Shown: positions 11,977 to 23,226 of the stretch, one piece after another
How the letters are laid out: each line of letters begins with the position of its first letter
How positions within the stretch are numbered: position 1 is the stretch's first letter
NCBI GenBank assembly: GCA_002914845.1
Contig: JXTC01000169.1
Coordinates: 492,057 to 556,056, forward strand
Direction: 5' to 3'
From: Trema orientale
Taxonomy: Eukaryota > Streptophyta > Magnoliopsida > Rosales > Cannabaceae
DNA length: 64,000 nucleotides
The notes under the pieces: generated by a model
Told to the model about the DNA's origin: nothing
Databases searched by the model: none
What the model saw: only the letters and a program-made list of their open reading frames with translations
Position numbers and translations under genes: made by a program

Positions 11977-12714
11977 ATCCATTCCCTGCTGGATTTGCAA
12001 CTATTTTGTTATAGAGGAAGGGGAGGAAAAAGGATGCTAATGCTGCATTGTAGTCAAGGCTCAAAGGAATAAAACATGCAACCTAGTCTCATAGCTGCCA
12101 TACTTTATAGTATTCTATAGATGAGACTTCTATTAAAATATAATATTAGAGATTGGGGACTCTTTTTGTTTAAGCTCAGGATGTTTATAAGTTTGTTTGG
12201 ACTTTCCTCCTCTTGCTGTGGTAATGGTTTCATTTAAACAGTAGATGGTTTTTTTCTTTCTTGCTTGGTTGTTTGTTCAGTTCTTGTTTTGCTGCTTCTG
12301 CCAGATACTGAGTTTACAAATGTGAGAACTGACAGGAACCCAACAGAGAAATTGCTCATACTTGGTTGCAGTGGAATTGCTGCACTTATTTCACGTTGCA
12401 TGTGTTAGAAATAGACAAATTAAACTCTTTAATTATTCTTCTTTTCCTTTTTTTCCTAAAAAATTAGACATAGTGGCCTTTCTAAAATGCAGAGTGCTAG
12501 CAGTATGAACAACATTACAACAGGGGCCTTAGCAAAATGATCGATACCAATTGGTTTAGGTTCGATTACATGGGCCCGAGGCCCAATACTCGTGATAAAG
12601 CTTAAGCCAAATCACGCAAATGATCCGAGGCCCAAGCCATATATGAATGAACCGCTCATATATATGAGAACTAAAAAGGGTCTTCTCTTCTGGTGAGTTG
12701 GTTGGGTTTGGAAA
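11977..12714 (+). other. 3'UTR of the AT-hook gene and MED21 upstream region
   Basis: A typical T-rich plant 3' end lies at about 12060-12300. The MED21 promoter and 5' leader must lie in the following few hundred bases. No separate gene or element is visible. Confidence 0.4.
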
Positions 12715-14845
12715 ATGGACATAATATCGCAGTTGCAGGAACAAGTGAATACAATAGCAGCTTTGGCTTTCAATACCTTCGGGACCCTACAAAGGGACGC
12801 TCCTCCGGTTCGACTCAATGCCGAATACCCAGACCCACCTCCTGCTCCCGCTCCCGATGATCCAACTAAGTTTTCCGAACAACCCAAGCTCATGAGTTCT
12901 GCTCTGGTTAAGGCTGCAAAGCAGGTGTGTGTGTGTGTCTCTCTCTCTCTCTCTCTGTTTTTCTTTTGGGATTCTAAAGCTTTGACAAATTTTCGATTTT
13001 TATAACCTTAAATGGCTGAGAAAACTTTTGATTAATTATTTAAGAGGTGAATAATGTGAGTGTTGGGAGTTTCTTTGAGGGAGATTAATGGATTCTGGTT
13101 TGGAAATTCACAGGAATTTACTTTAATTGAATTGGGTGTGCTTATCGTTTTAGGGTGTTATATACTTTGGCCATGTTTATTAATCAGTAACGAATGCGAA
13201 TATAAGGAAATTGTTTGCCTTTCCGATCTATTCATGTGTTTACTTACCCTTTTAGGAAAAAAATTTGGTTTATTTCTCTCTAGTAGTTAAATTGACTCAA
13301 AATTTTGATTCATTCTAGTTCCTTTTCAAACCCTTTTTGTCTTTACGATTCAATTTATTGCGGATTAGTAAACATGCTCTTTTGTGTCAATTTATAGCTT
13401 GGTTGAAACATGTGAACAAGAAAAATGCCCGAGTGTAGAGATGACTAATTGGAACTATTTGGGTGCAGTCAGCTTGTGGAATAGCAAATATATCTGTCAT
13501 TAACGGGAATGTTGGCTCGCCTTTTTTCACCAGAATCTTCTTAAGAATGCTGAAATCTTTTGCTTTAATTCTACTGAGTTTGAAGAGGATTTTTTTTTTT
13601 TTTTTTCCCTTCATAATGTGTAAATACTGAATAGGGAGCCTTTGGGCATGGTAAGAGTTGATTTGTTAGCAGTTTGCTTCCTTTAAAATTGGGCCCTAAG
13701 TTCTGATATATATATATATATAGGATCATAATGTAAAATTTATTCCCCCCCTCTTTCTGGGTTCAATCCCCATCTATTAATCCTTTTCTTCAAGAGCAAT
13801 TATCTTTTTGACTTTTACCACTTGTTTCTTGCGTAGTTTGATGCCTTGGTAGCAGCACTCCCATTAGCCGATGGAGGTGAAGAAGCACAGCTAAAAAGGA
13901 TTGCAGAACTTCAGGTATGTAAATCCACTGACCAGAAACCCTTCCAAAATTTCAAATTCTGGGAGTACTTTCCTTAGGGTTTTTCATATTCTCACTTTGG
14001 TGGATGCAATCTTATAGGCTGAAAATGATGCCGTGGGTCAAGAACTACAGAGGCAACTGGAAGCTGCAGGTCTGCTTTACTTTTTCTTTTCCATCCTGAT
14101 AACTTTTCCAGATTTCTGTCAAATACCATCTTCCAATTTTGTGTCTAAGAGGGACAAAGATATGAATCCATGCCAAGCACGGTAGTTTATCTAATTCTAA
14201 CTCAACTAGTATATGCGGTAGACTTGCACATAGGAACACAGGCCAGCTATGTGATTTGTTCGGTATAGGTGAATCTATCTAAAGACATCCTTCTTTTTCG
14301 TCTTTTTATAGATAACCCATATATTACTTTACTCTGATGTCTTATTAGAGTGCAAAATGTTTTCCAGCCAGATAGTTAGATACAATTGCTCCTCGAGTGC
14401 TTGAGAACCGGTGACATACTTATTGTCGTTTGGTTACAAGTAACAAAACCCTTAGTAATTCAGTATTCCGGTCTGTTGGATTGGAAATACTAGTGAGCAG
14501 AATATTATATCAAATGAGCCATTTCGCAGGTTGCTAGTTTTCAAAGATTTTTGTAACCAATTTTCTGAAGTTCATATAGCTTTTTCCTCAAAAGTTGTAA
14601 CTCATTTTCTGACAGAGAAAGTCATCAAGACGTATCTTTGAGGGTCCATGATTCCTACACGCCATTAGTTTGCATTTTCATTTTTTCCCTGTTTTATGAT
14701 CTACTTATAGGATAAATGCAATCAGCTGCCGCTGAAGTTGACAATGTGAACTGACTTGTTTGTCCCAGAGAATGAACTAAAACAGGTGCAGGAACTGTTC
14801 AGTCAAGCAGCGGATAATTGCCTGAACTTGAAGAAACCAGATTAA
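12715..14845 (+). CDS. MED21: Mediator of RNA polymerase II transcription subunit 21
   Basis: Four coding exons (12715-12924, 13837-13914, 14018-14069, 14769-14845) join in consistent phase to a 138-residue protein, close to the usual plant MED21 length. It starts MDIISQLQEQVNTIAALAFN, continues with GTLQRDAPPVRL, and has a proline-rich linker followed by a C-terminal helix (FDALVAALPLADGGEEAQL, IAELQAENDAVGQELQ, QVQELFSQAADN) that forms the MED7/MED21 coiled coil. MED21 is an essential middle-module subunit of Mediator in the nucleus, transmitting signals from activators to RNA polymerase II. All junctions are GT-AG. The intron 1 donor (12925) is itself the start of a (GT)n(CT)n microsatellite. 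The stop codon sits in the first of three related copies of a roughly 70-bp segment. Identity is confident by family resemblance. Confidence 0.92.
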
Positions 14846-15018
14846 GAAGGAACGAAATGGTCTAGTGATTGTTTAGTTCGGAGCCGGATTATTGCATATA
14901 CTTGAAGAAATATATTAGGGATCTGACTAGAGTGACTCCTTTTACTCCGGTGCCGGATAATTCTGTACTTGAAGAAACCAATTTATGATCTCAGTAAAGC
15001 GACTCTTTTTGACATTTC
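14810..15018 (+). repeat. Degenerate triplication of the MED21 last-exon end
   Basis: Three related segments start near 14810, 14883 and 14952. Each begins GC(C/G)GGAT(A/T)ATT and continues to an ACTTGAAGAAA core. The first spans the MED21 C-terminus and stop codon; the other two lie in the 3'UTR. The spacing is 69-73 bp. Confidence 0.75.
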
Positions 15019-15529
15019 CTTTTTACCGATGCATTTCGCTGTGTGAATATTATTCGATCTATCTTGTTTTGACTATGTCGAGGTGTCATTGTCTCATGGA
15101 TTTGCTTAACCAAGTTTAAGCATCTCGGAATGTCATTTTTATCTTGTTCAACCTTCCTTCCGGAGAGGTTCGAGGCCGAGAGGAAGAGGGTTTTTGTCTG
15201 TTCGAGTAAAACCTTGCAAAATTGGTGGGCTTTGTCTCATAGAGATATTCCTGCTCTTATTTTGGCTCAAGGAGCTATCGCTGAGTGAAAGAACAAATAT
15301 CATGTGGGTAACGCCTAACGCAAGTAGACAAGTAATTGCATCAGTTGGCAAACGATTCTAATAAGAGAAAATTTAATCGAGTTACACTAGCTCGCCTTTA
15401 TTAAAACAGAAATTTGTGAAAATATGCCAAATCAACTGCAGTCAAGTTTTCCTCACGAGGCTGATTGAGAATCTGTCTTGTATAGTTTTCTAAATTAGAC
15501 TTTCACGCTCAAACAGCGCTTTTATAGAA
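15019..15529. other. MED21 downstream intergenic sequence
   Basis: No gene or recognised element is visible in this 0.5-kb stretch before the small MULE-type element. Confidence 0.4.
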
Positions 15530-15849
15530 GGGTTTATGGCACAAATGGTCCTCAAAGTTTTAATTGTTTTGATTTGTAGCAATTTTATCCCTCAACTGTC
15601 TAAATTGTAATTTGTTGTTAAATTTCTGACAAAAAACACATATAAAGAGTACATTATAACATCTGAATGAGTATTTAGAAGAAAATGAATTAAACAAAAA
15701 GATATTGAGAGAATAAAAGATGTATTCTTTACATCTTGTAGGATTCATAGAGCTGCAAATTTAGAAAAAAAATTTCTATGAATCATTGTTCAAGATGCAA
15801 TCATTCTAATACAAGACAATGTTCAAGAAATTTTTATCCCAGATGAGGT

Positions 15850-16130
15850 AAATGTTCTTGTACAGCAAACTCAATAACCTCAAGAACAAGTGCCTTCAAG
15901 GAAGTCCACTAGAGAAAGAAATGCGATTTCAGATGATTATGTCGTATGTCTTCAGGTTTGACATCGGAGTAGTAGAGGATGATCCAATCAACTTCACTCA
16001 AGTCCAGCAAAATTTCAATTCTCAAAAGTATATCAATACTATGAATGACGAGATAGAGTTTGTTAGAGATCATGACGTTTGGGATTTCGTCAAATTGCCT
16101 AAAAAAACGAAACTCATTTATTCATTTTTA
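15850..16130 (+). mobile_element. Ty1/copia reverse-transcriptase fragment (fossil)
   Basis: The conceptual peptide contains DPINFTQVQQ, YINTMNDEIEFV and HDVWDFVKLPKKTK. These match the start of the copia reverse-transcriptase domain (pattern W-x-x-AMxxEixsl-x-x-NxxWxLV-x-LP). Only this short N-terminal piece is present and it is clearly a broken remnant inside the small MULE-type element. Confidence 0.75.
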
Positions 16131-16236
16131 TGCTTGAAATTCCTATCTACCTTTCAAATACACTTTCTTATGCCAACTCGTGTGTTTTTGGTAAAAAAAT
16201 TCAATAATTTACAATTTAGACAGTCCATGGACAAAA

Positions 16237-16330
16237 TTACTACAAATCGAAAAATTCACGAACTTAATTACTATAATTGAAACTTACTACAAATCGAAAA
16301 ATTCACGAACTTAATTACTATAATTGAAAC
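16237..16330. repeat. 47-bp direct tandem duplication
   Basis: A 47-bp unit beginning TTACTACAAATCGAAAAATT occurs twice back to back (16237-16283 and 16284-16330) with no visible difference, just inside the right arm of the small MULE-type element. The identity implies a recent duplication. Confidence 0.9.
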
Positions 16331-16993
16331 TTCGAAGATTAAATACTTCGTGGACCATTTGTGCCATTAACCCTTTATAAAACTAGCAAACTTACAAATT
16401 ACTTTCTATTTGAAAGAATTTCTAGAGAAGCTTTTATAATCTTCCTACAAACTTAAAACAATAAAATCAATAACTAAATAACTTGTCTAAAAAAGAGGAA
16501 TATTTTAATTGATATCCATTTTAATAAAATGAATAACTTAATTATTCGTCTAAAAATGAGGGATATTTTAATTAATATCCCAGAACAAAATAGATTAAAA
16601 TAAAGCATCCAAACATTAATTTACAACCACATAACCAGCTTTTATCCAAACAATAATTACTTAGGGCCTAAGCGGTCGCCTTTCAGTTATTGCAACGCGG
16701 GAAAGACACTGTTATTTTCCCTCTTTTTCTTTTTAAAGAGAAGCTGAACACTACAATGATAATCTTGTTGCTAGCTAAGGCATGACTTAGGATGTACACA
16801 TTAAATCCACATCCAAAAGCACATATATTAAGGAAACATAATATATAGTGTAGCAAAACTTCATATGTTTTTAGCAAAATACAAAATCACAGCCTAAAAC
16901 GCATAATCCAGAAACGAAAGGGAAAGAGTATCTAAACATTATTTTCTTTCTTTCTCAACAACACAAGCCCACAACACAGGCTGCTAAGACGAC

Positions 16994-19900
16994 TCAGCTG
17001 TATCCCACTTGCTGCTGCTGCTGCTGCTGCTGCTGTGGCTGCTGGTAGTTCCCGTAGCCAGGATATGCTCCTCCATAGTACACACTGGGGTCTTGAGAAA
17101 CCGGAGGGTAGCCATAGCCCTCGTGTCCCTGTGCATATCCATAATAGCCACCATTCCACTGGTTTCCTTCTTGATGAGGCTGAGCAATACATTAAAGATC
17201 AAATACATATACATCAGTCAAGTAAAAGGGCAACATTTAAATAATAATAATAATAATAATAAAACGAGAGAAGACACATCCAAAGGTGCCCAAGCATAAT
17301 CCTTTCAACGCTATGTAAGGCATGGAAAAGAAACCTGTTTATTTGAAGGACTGCGGCCCCAAGAAAGTCGGATATTTTGCCCTCCCAACGGGGTTCCATT
17401 TAGCAACCGGAGGGCTTCTTCAGCGGAGCCCCTGATGACCATTACCACAACACAGTAAAATCATGAAGACTTCTCACGAATAAAGGTCACTAATAAGACG
17501 ACCGGAAAATTGACGTACCTGTCAGCAAATTGGACAAACCCACATCGCTTGCCGGTTGGTATCTTCACATGCACGAGCTCACCGTATTGGGAGAACACTT
17601 GTCTTAAGTGGTCATCCGTAACATTAGAATCCAAATTACCAACGAATATCTACAAGATAAATAGTTTTTCGAAGTCACAAGCATGTTTCAAAAAGTATTA
17701 ACGGGCAAATATGGAAATAGACATAGTACCCACAGTGGTATTATTTGGATCGTTCTCATTCGGGCCCCCCTGAGAATTCTGATACGAAGCTGAGATATTG
17801 AAAATACGTTCAAAAAATTGTAAGGCAGCTTAACAGAAAGAATAGGCTATAATTGCTGCCATTATAAAAATATGAAAGAAATGGTGTTCGGATACAATCC
17901 AAATGAGCCTATGTATAACTAGCAATTCACTTCACTCCACTGTGTTACCCTGAAAAATTAGGTCATCATCCAAAATCGTGATACTCGAGAACAATGCCCA
18001 AAGGGTCTCTACACAATGGAGATATTTTCAGACAAAAATAATTTTTGAAAATTACAATACGGCCTATCAACTGGTACCAATCATGCAGAAAGACATGAAA
18101 TGAATCATGCAGGAATTAGAACAAGGCAAATAATGCCTGGCTGCTGTCATCACAAAACAGATTGGCAAGTCTAGCAATTGCAGCGACCTAAACAAAAGAT
18201 CAAGTAAAAACAATGCAGCCTTCTTGAACAAAATGGATGAGACGTATAGTTACCGCAACGCATAGGTTGATTAAGAAGACTGATTTACATAAATAAAATA
18301 AATACTCAACGTTTTACAGGAAAAGAGTCAAACACCTGATAATGAGCTTCAGCAGTACTTAATGTGGAAGAAAATTGAGAACTAGAAAAAGAAATTGGCC
18401 AACAGGACAACAAACAAGTATTACGATGCCTAGCCTTAATTTGGCACTTCAACCGACACACAATTTCCCAACAGAAATTTGAAGACATTCAAATAAATTT
18501 AAGAAAAATACAGATAAAGGAGACAGAAAATAAGACTAGAACCATTCATATATGACATGTTAAAAACTGAAGTAGAAGGTGACATTCACAATGATAACTA
18601 GCCTACAACACAAACTGGCAATTCCAATAAGTTGCCACCTGCACTCCTCAAAAGCCTCTCTCATGGACTAGTAAGTAAACAGATAGTCAGAATTGCACAT
18701 TACAGAAGTACTTGGGAAAATAGACTAATTTTAAAGAACGAGGGGAAAAAAAGAAGCTACGATCTCCTTTATCAAAACTCTTGAAAGAAAAACAGAAAGA
18801 AAACTTCATTACATTAAATTGAATCTTATAGGACTTCAAACTTTAAGTAACAAGAACAGTCACGAATTGTAACTTTACGGAAAGCTCAACCAATAGAACG
18901 AGCTGGAGGGGAAAAAAATAGCAATGTAGCATAACAAATGCCACATGAATAAAGGGCAACGCATACGTAAATGGGAAACTGACCTAAGCGAGGCCACGCC
19001 CTAAGGGAATACCATTTCAGCTGAAATCAGTAGCTGGCCCCTAGATGACAGAGCCTCTTGACACCCCTGCTTTGAGACAACATGAGTTCTAATAAGTTCC
19101 CCCGATTTTAATAGCATTTACCCTGCCCAAATCTTTTAAGGAAATTATAGGAAGTAAATGACAACGGAAATTTGTTGCTTATCTTTGAGAGCATAACCAA
19201 AACAAACTTCAAAAACAAAATGTTCAACATACTGCTGTGCATCAAATAGAGCTTGCAAAACACAACTTATCATGCTAAGCATAGCAGAGTATAAAAGAAA
19301 ATGCAAATTAAACAAAACAAAAAGAGAGAACATAGAAGAACAGGCTTAGCATAACAGCATCATTAAACTTAACTATAATCTTATCTCATAACGCAACACA
19401 CAAAAATCATTGCATCGAGATATCACAATATCAGTGGTAAAAAAACAGACCTTTTGTATATTGCTGACCACCAACTGCATTCTTGTTTGCAGCCGGCCCA
19501 ATCCGCATTGGTCTTGTAGAACAGAGTACACCATTCATCTCAGTCATAGCACGCATCTGTTCAGTTTCGTCTCCAAATCTAACAAACCCGTAACCCTTGG
19601 TGCGCCCAGTGAGCCTGTCGATCACTACCTTTGCACCCTTAACTGATGGGAATCGGCCCCTGAAAGTCTCTAGTAGAGTATAATCTGTAACATCAGAAGC
19701 TAAATCTCCTACAAAAATTGTATAATCAGGTGTATCTTCAGAACGCTTCTCTCCTGCAGATGCCCAGTTCAATCTGAAATTCTGGGCACCATTCGGCATA
19801 GGGGCACCATTATAGGTTTGAAGTGCTCTCTCGGCAGCCGCGCGGTTAACAAACTCAATAAAACCATAACCCTCTGGTTGACCAGTCTGCTTATTACGGA

Positions 19901-20496
19901 TGACCTTCACAGAAACAACCTACACCAACACACACAACTTAAGGAATTAACAAACAAACCCACGAAAGCCACCCTCTTCCAGTTATCTATTAACGCTTGT
20001 GAAGATGCGTTTTACAAAAGCTAGTTCAACCATAGAACTAACATCGAAGTAGAACTCCATCAACCTACTTTATAATAGCACAACCGCAAAACCCATCACA
20101 AAATTAGTGTCAAAGCCCAAAAGAAGCGTCAATAAGATCCAAACTTTAACACCCAAGAGAGTAAACCAAAAGCACAGATCTGAAAACAAAAACAAGAAGC
20201 AAAAGCCATAGAGTAGAGTTAAGAATTCGGTGACAGACCTCGCCAGTGTGAGCGAAGCAAGTATAGACGTAGTTCTCCTCCATCCAGTACTGCAAGTCGC
20301 CGATCCAAAGAGTCCGGACCTCGTCAGAGCTAGCGAGGTGGCCCTGTTGAGTGGGCTGAGGAGGCGGCGGAGCCACCTGGGGGTGACCGGCCCACATGGC
20401 CGGCGCATGAGCAGCTTGCGGCGGCGGCGGCATCATGTACGGCTGCTGGGGGTATTGCTGAGACGGCGGAGCCACACCTGCACCAGGTTGCATCAT
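16994..20496 (-). CDS. RBP45: RBP45/RBP47-type poly(A)-binding protein with three RRMs
   Basis: Six coding exons on the minus strand (20496-20239, 19919-19451, 17789-17734, 17649-17519, 17431-17335, 17179-16994) give 398 residues, normal for plant RBP45. The N-terminus is Pro/Gln-rich (MMQPGAGVAPPSQQ). RRM1 has RNP2 LWIGDL (63-68) and RNP1 GYGFIEF (103-109). RRM2 starts at YTIFVGDL (152-159) with RNP1 KGYGFVRF. RRM3 starts at IFVGNLDSNV (262) with RNP1 CGFVQF. The tail is Gly/Tyr/Gln-rich with a nine-glutamine run. This family binds U-rich and poly(A) RNA and acts in mRNA maturation, stability and stress granules. Intron 3 uses a GTGGGT donor. It is convergent with MED21 and divergent from the MYND gene. 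The assignment to RBP45 rather than RBP47 rests on length and the short N-terminal glutamine content. Confidence 0.92.
17011..17037 (-). repeat. CTG/CAG trinucleotide run encoding poly-Gln
   Basis: About nine CTG-type triplets on the plus strand encode the C-terminal glutamine run of the RBP45 protein. They are a likely site of length polymorphism. Confidence 0.85.
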
Positions 20497-20556
20497 CCTG
20501 AATATCCGAGGATAGAGACAGAGGAGATAGAAGGGGGGGACCTAGAGAGAGAGAAA

Positions 20557-20575
20557 GAGAAACCCTAACCCTAGA
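20557..20575 (-). promoter_or_regulatory. Telo-box-like motif upstream of RBP45
   Basis: AAACCCTAACCCTAG lies 65-80 bp before the RBP45 start codon, probably in the 5'UTR. The AAACCCTAA telo-box is a known feature of plant promoters and leaders of growth- and translation-related genes. Function here is inferred only from the motif. Confidence 0.5.
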
Positions 20576-20639
20576 CAGGAAAGGAAAGGTCCCAAAAGTG
20601 AGAGAGGGATTGAGAAACTGGAATCGACTGTATATATGA

Positions 20640-21470
20640 ATGATTGTTATAAAAAAAAAAAAAAAAAAAGATAAGGGCTAAGATTTCGAAAAACAAGCAC
20701 GTAATCTATACACGTGGCACTTTATAGAGTATTTATAAGAAATGTCCATTTTTTCTATATCAATTTAACAAATGTTTTTTGCACCTATAAAATAAACAGC
20801 CGTTTTATAATTTTTTTTTAATTTTGATAAAAGACATTTTTTAGTTTATCTATTAAAATAAATCAGTTTTTTAAAAATTAAATGAATTTATACAAAATAA
20901 ATCTATTAAAATAAATCAATTTTTTAAAATAAATTAATTTTATACAAAATAACTCAATAAATTCTGATATATTAAATATAAAAAGAATGGTCATTTTTTT
21001 AAATCAGTTTCAAAATACGGTCGTTATTTAATGGTGTTTAAGAAATTATCATTTTTCAAAAAGTGATCTAAAATTCAATCATTAGGCTTAGAAAGCCCAT
21101 TTTATATTGGGCTTCTTACAAAATTCCAATCCCAGAGTATAAAAAATTGAGAAAATGGTCCGAATTTTTTTAGAAAACTTTAATTGATTTAGAAAAATAA
21201 CACTTTTAAAAAGTTATTTTAGAAAAATATCACTTTTGTAAGTATTTAAAAAAATACCACTTTTTGTAAATTAATATTTTTCAATGGTACTTGAGGTTGA
21301 GGTATTTCGAATTTCTCATCAAATAATAAAAATTAGTATTTTTCTATATATTTTTAAAAGTGGTACTTTTCTAATTAAAACTTAGAATTCTTCAAATATT
21401 TGCAAAATCTGAGTTTTTCAATTTTTTTGAAAAATTACTATAAAAAATTAAATTTCTTCTTTTATTTTTA
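20640..21470. other. AT-rich intergenic sequence upstream of RBP45
   Basis: A poly(A) run at 20650 and many short repeats of the type agaaaaata.cacttttt (21180-21380) are visible, resembling those near 3040-3190. No gene is seen. Confidence 0.4.
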
Positions 21471-21812
21471 GTGAAAATATCACTTTTATATATTGTGTTT
21501 TGATACTTTGTTCACTTCATACTTATGTTTTGGTTATTATCAACATTGACTCTTAAATTTAATATTTGTTACAAATTTATACACTGATACCAATTTTGTG
21601 CAGTTAATTTACTAATATTAAACTTATTCTCAGATCAGTTTTTATATGGTTTATTTTCAAGTTTTGAAACAACATATTAGTAAATTAACTGCTCTAAATT
21701 AGTTTCAAGTATGAATTTGTAGCAGATTTCAAATTTAAATGTCAATATTGATAATAACCAAAATACAAAGTATAATTTGAAGAAAATGTCAACATACAAA
21801 GTATAAAAGTGA
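21471..21812. mobile_element. Foldback MITE-like element B, copy 2
   Basis: The left arm contains TTTTGGTTATTATCAACATT and ACAAATTTATACACTG. The right arm has the inverse (AATATTGATAATAACCAAAA) and ends near a tacaaagtataaaagtg stretch that mirrors the left terminus. It is the same family as the element at 6345-6850 but shorter (about 340 bp). Confidence 0.55.
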
Positions 21813-21959
21813 TGTTATCTCTTATTTATAGTTCTTTTTTAGTCTAATATTCTCATTTTCATTTTTTTTCCTCTAATATTTCTTTTATACTTAAATATAT
21901 ATTTTTTATAGTTAAATAATTAAGTATATGTATTTTTGTAATTGATACATCTATTTTCT

Positions 21960-22475
21960 GTATTTTTATTTTTTTTTTATATAAACGGGCATTAATCGAG
22001 GTAAAAGCTTCAAATTACTATATAAATATAAGAATTACAATTTCAAACTCCCCAAAGAAAGGAGATGAAAAATGGATCACAAATACAACTACGAAACTAC
22101 CAGTAATTTATTACCTTCAACACTTGCTCTTGGCTGCATTATTGACGGGGTAGACAATATGAGGCAAGCACCAATTGAGATCCATGCTCATGGAAAATAA
22201 AATAAAATAAAAATCGGCCACTAAACAGATCTAGATCTGAGAAGAAATCTCATATTTAGGATCTGGACCAGACTAAAATCCACACAAAAGGAAGTACAGA
22301 TCTAGATCTGGACTTATTAAAACTGAAAAAGAAAAAGAAAAAAGAAGCATAGATGAAGAAGAGGGTGAGGAGAGGATGTCGGAGAAGGAGAAGGGAAAAC
22401 CTCCCTCTCCGGCCTTCAAACGGGGCGACGCTGACTTTTTTGTTGGGAGAAAATACAAACACAGAGAGAGGGGCT
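21960..22475 (-). mobile_element. Possible retroposed fragment, unassigned
   Basis: Read on the minus strand, a GC-richer stretch (from about 22475) with repeated AGATCTAGATCTG motifs runs into an AT-rich tail and ends in an A-rich run (TTTTTTTTAT on plus, about 21970). This looks like a non-LTR retroposon 3' end or a retroposed UTR. No reverse-transcriptase sequence is visible and no flanking duplication was confirmed. Confidence 0.25.
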
Positions 22476-22689
22476 AGGGTCTTACTGTTAACGTGTGTCT
22501 ATTTTCTGTATTGAATGTATTAATTTTTGTATCGCATACATGATATTTTTCACACAATATATACACACTATCACTTTTTAAAATACGAATATTTACTTAA
22601 AATAAGCCTCAAATTCGGTCATTTCAGCTATAAGATTTTTCTTTTAAAAAAAAAAAAAAGTCTCGTTCCTTACGAGTACTACACAGTGA

Positions 22690-22837
22690 AAAAGCCGCAG
22701 AAGAAACGAGTTCAGTGAGCGACAATTGCTCGGGATCTGACTCGCTCTTCAACTCACTCACTCGGTAGCTTCCTCGTCTCTGTATCCGGAACTCGGAAGA
22801 GACAATTTTGATTTCGCAATTTGGGTCTTTAAAGCTG
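22690..22837 (+). other. Candidate 5'UTR exon of the MYND gene
   Basis: A GC-richer leader ends at a donor (AAGCTG|GTATGC) at 22837/22838. The matching acceptor (GTTATCTCAG) is at 23102, after which sequence runs without a break to the start codon at 23227. Inferred from splice-site pattern only. Confidence 0.45.
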
Positions 22838-23226
22838 GTATGCGCCATTAATCTTTCTCCTATAGCCTATATAGCTCAGTACATTCACCTAGTCCTACAC
22901 TGCGTGTCTCAGCTTTCTTGCTAAAAATCTGAAATTCCCATGTTTAGTTTGAAAATTTTTGGCCTTTTAAAGGATTGGTTTACCATTTTGTATTAAATAG
23001 ATTGTACAGTGTTGTTCTGTGTTGGAAGCAATGGGACATAAACATGTCTATATACGTATATATATATTTGTGTTAATTGTTAGGATTCTTTTGTTATCTC
23101 AGACTGAATTCATTGAAGGAGCAAATATATAGGAGTTGGGTCATAGATAGTAGCAGAGGACAGTGATCTTTGTGCTGGGGTTTTGGCGTCTTCAAATAAT
23201 TACTTGGATAAGGTACAACAGCCCAA

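Larger units (their letters stand above)
15530..16373. mobile_element. Small non-autonomous Mutator-like element (MITE) containing a copia fragment
   Basis: The ends are inverted repeats: GGGTTTATGGCACAAATGG... on the left matches the reverse complement of ...CCATTTGTGCCATTAACCC on the right, with looser inverted similarity further in (ACAATTTAGACAGT). The element is flanked by TTTATAGAA (15521-15529) and TTTATAAAA (16374-16382), a 9-bp target-site duplication with one mismatch, as expected for Mutator-like elements. It is 844 bp long. The interior holds a Ty1/copia reverse-transcriptase fragment and a perfect 47-bp direct duplication. The ends are seen directly; the superfamily is inferred from duplication length. 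Confidence 0.75.

Noticed and set aside
17214-17399. Small frames overlapping RBP45 introns
   Set aside because: They arise from AAT repeats and antisense of exon 5 with no family support.
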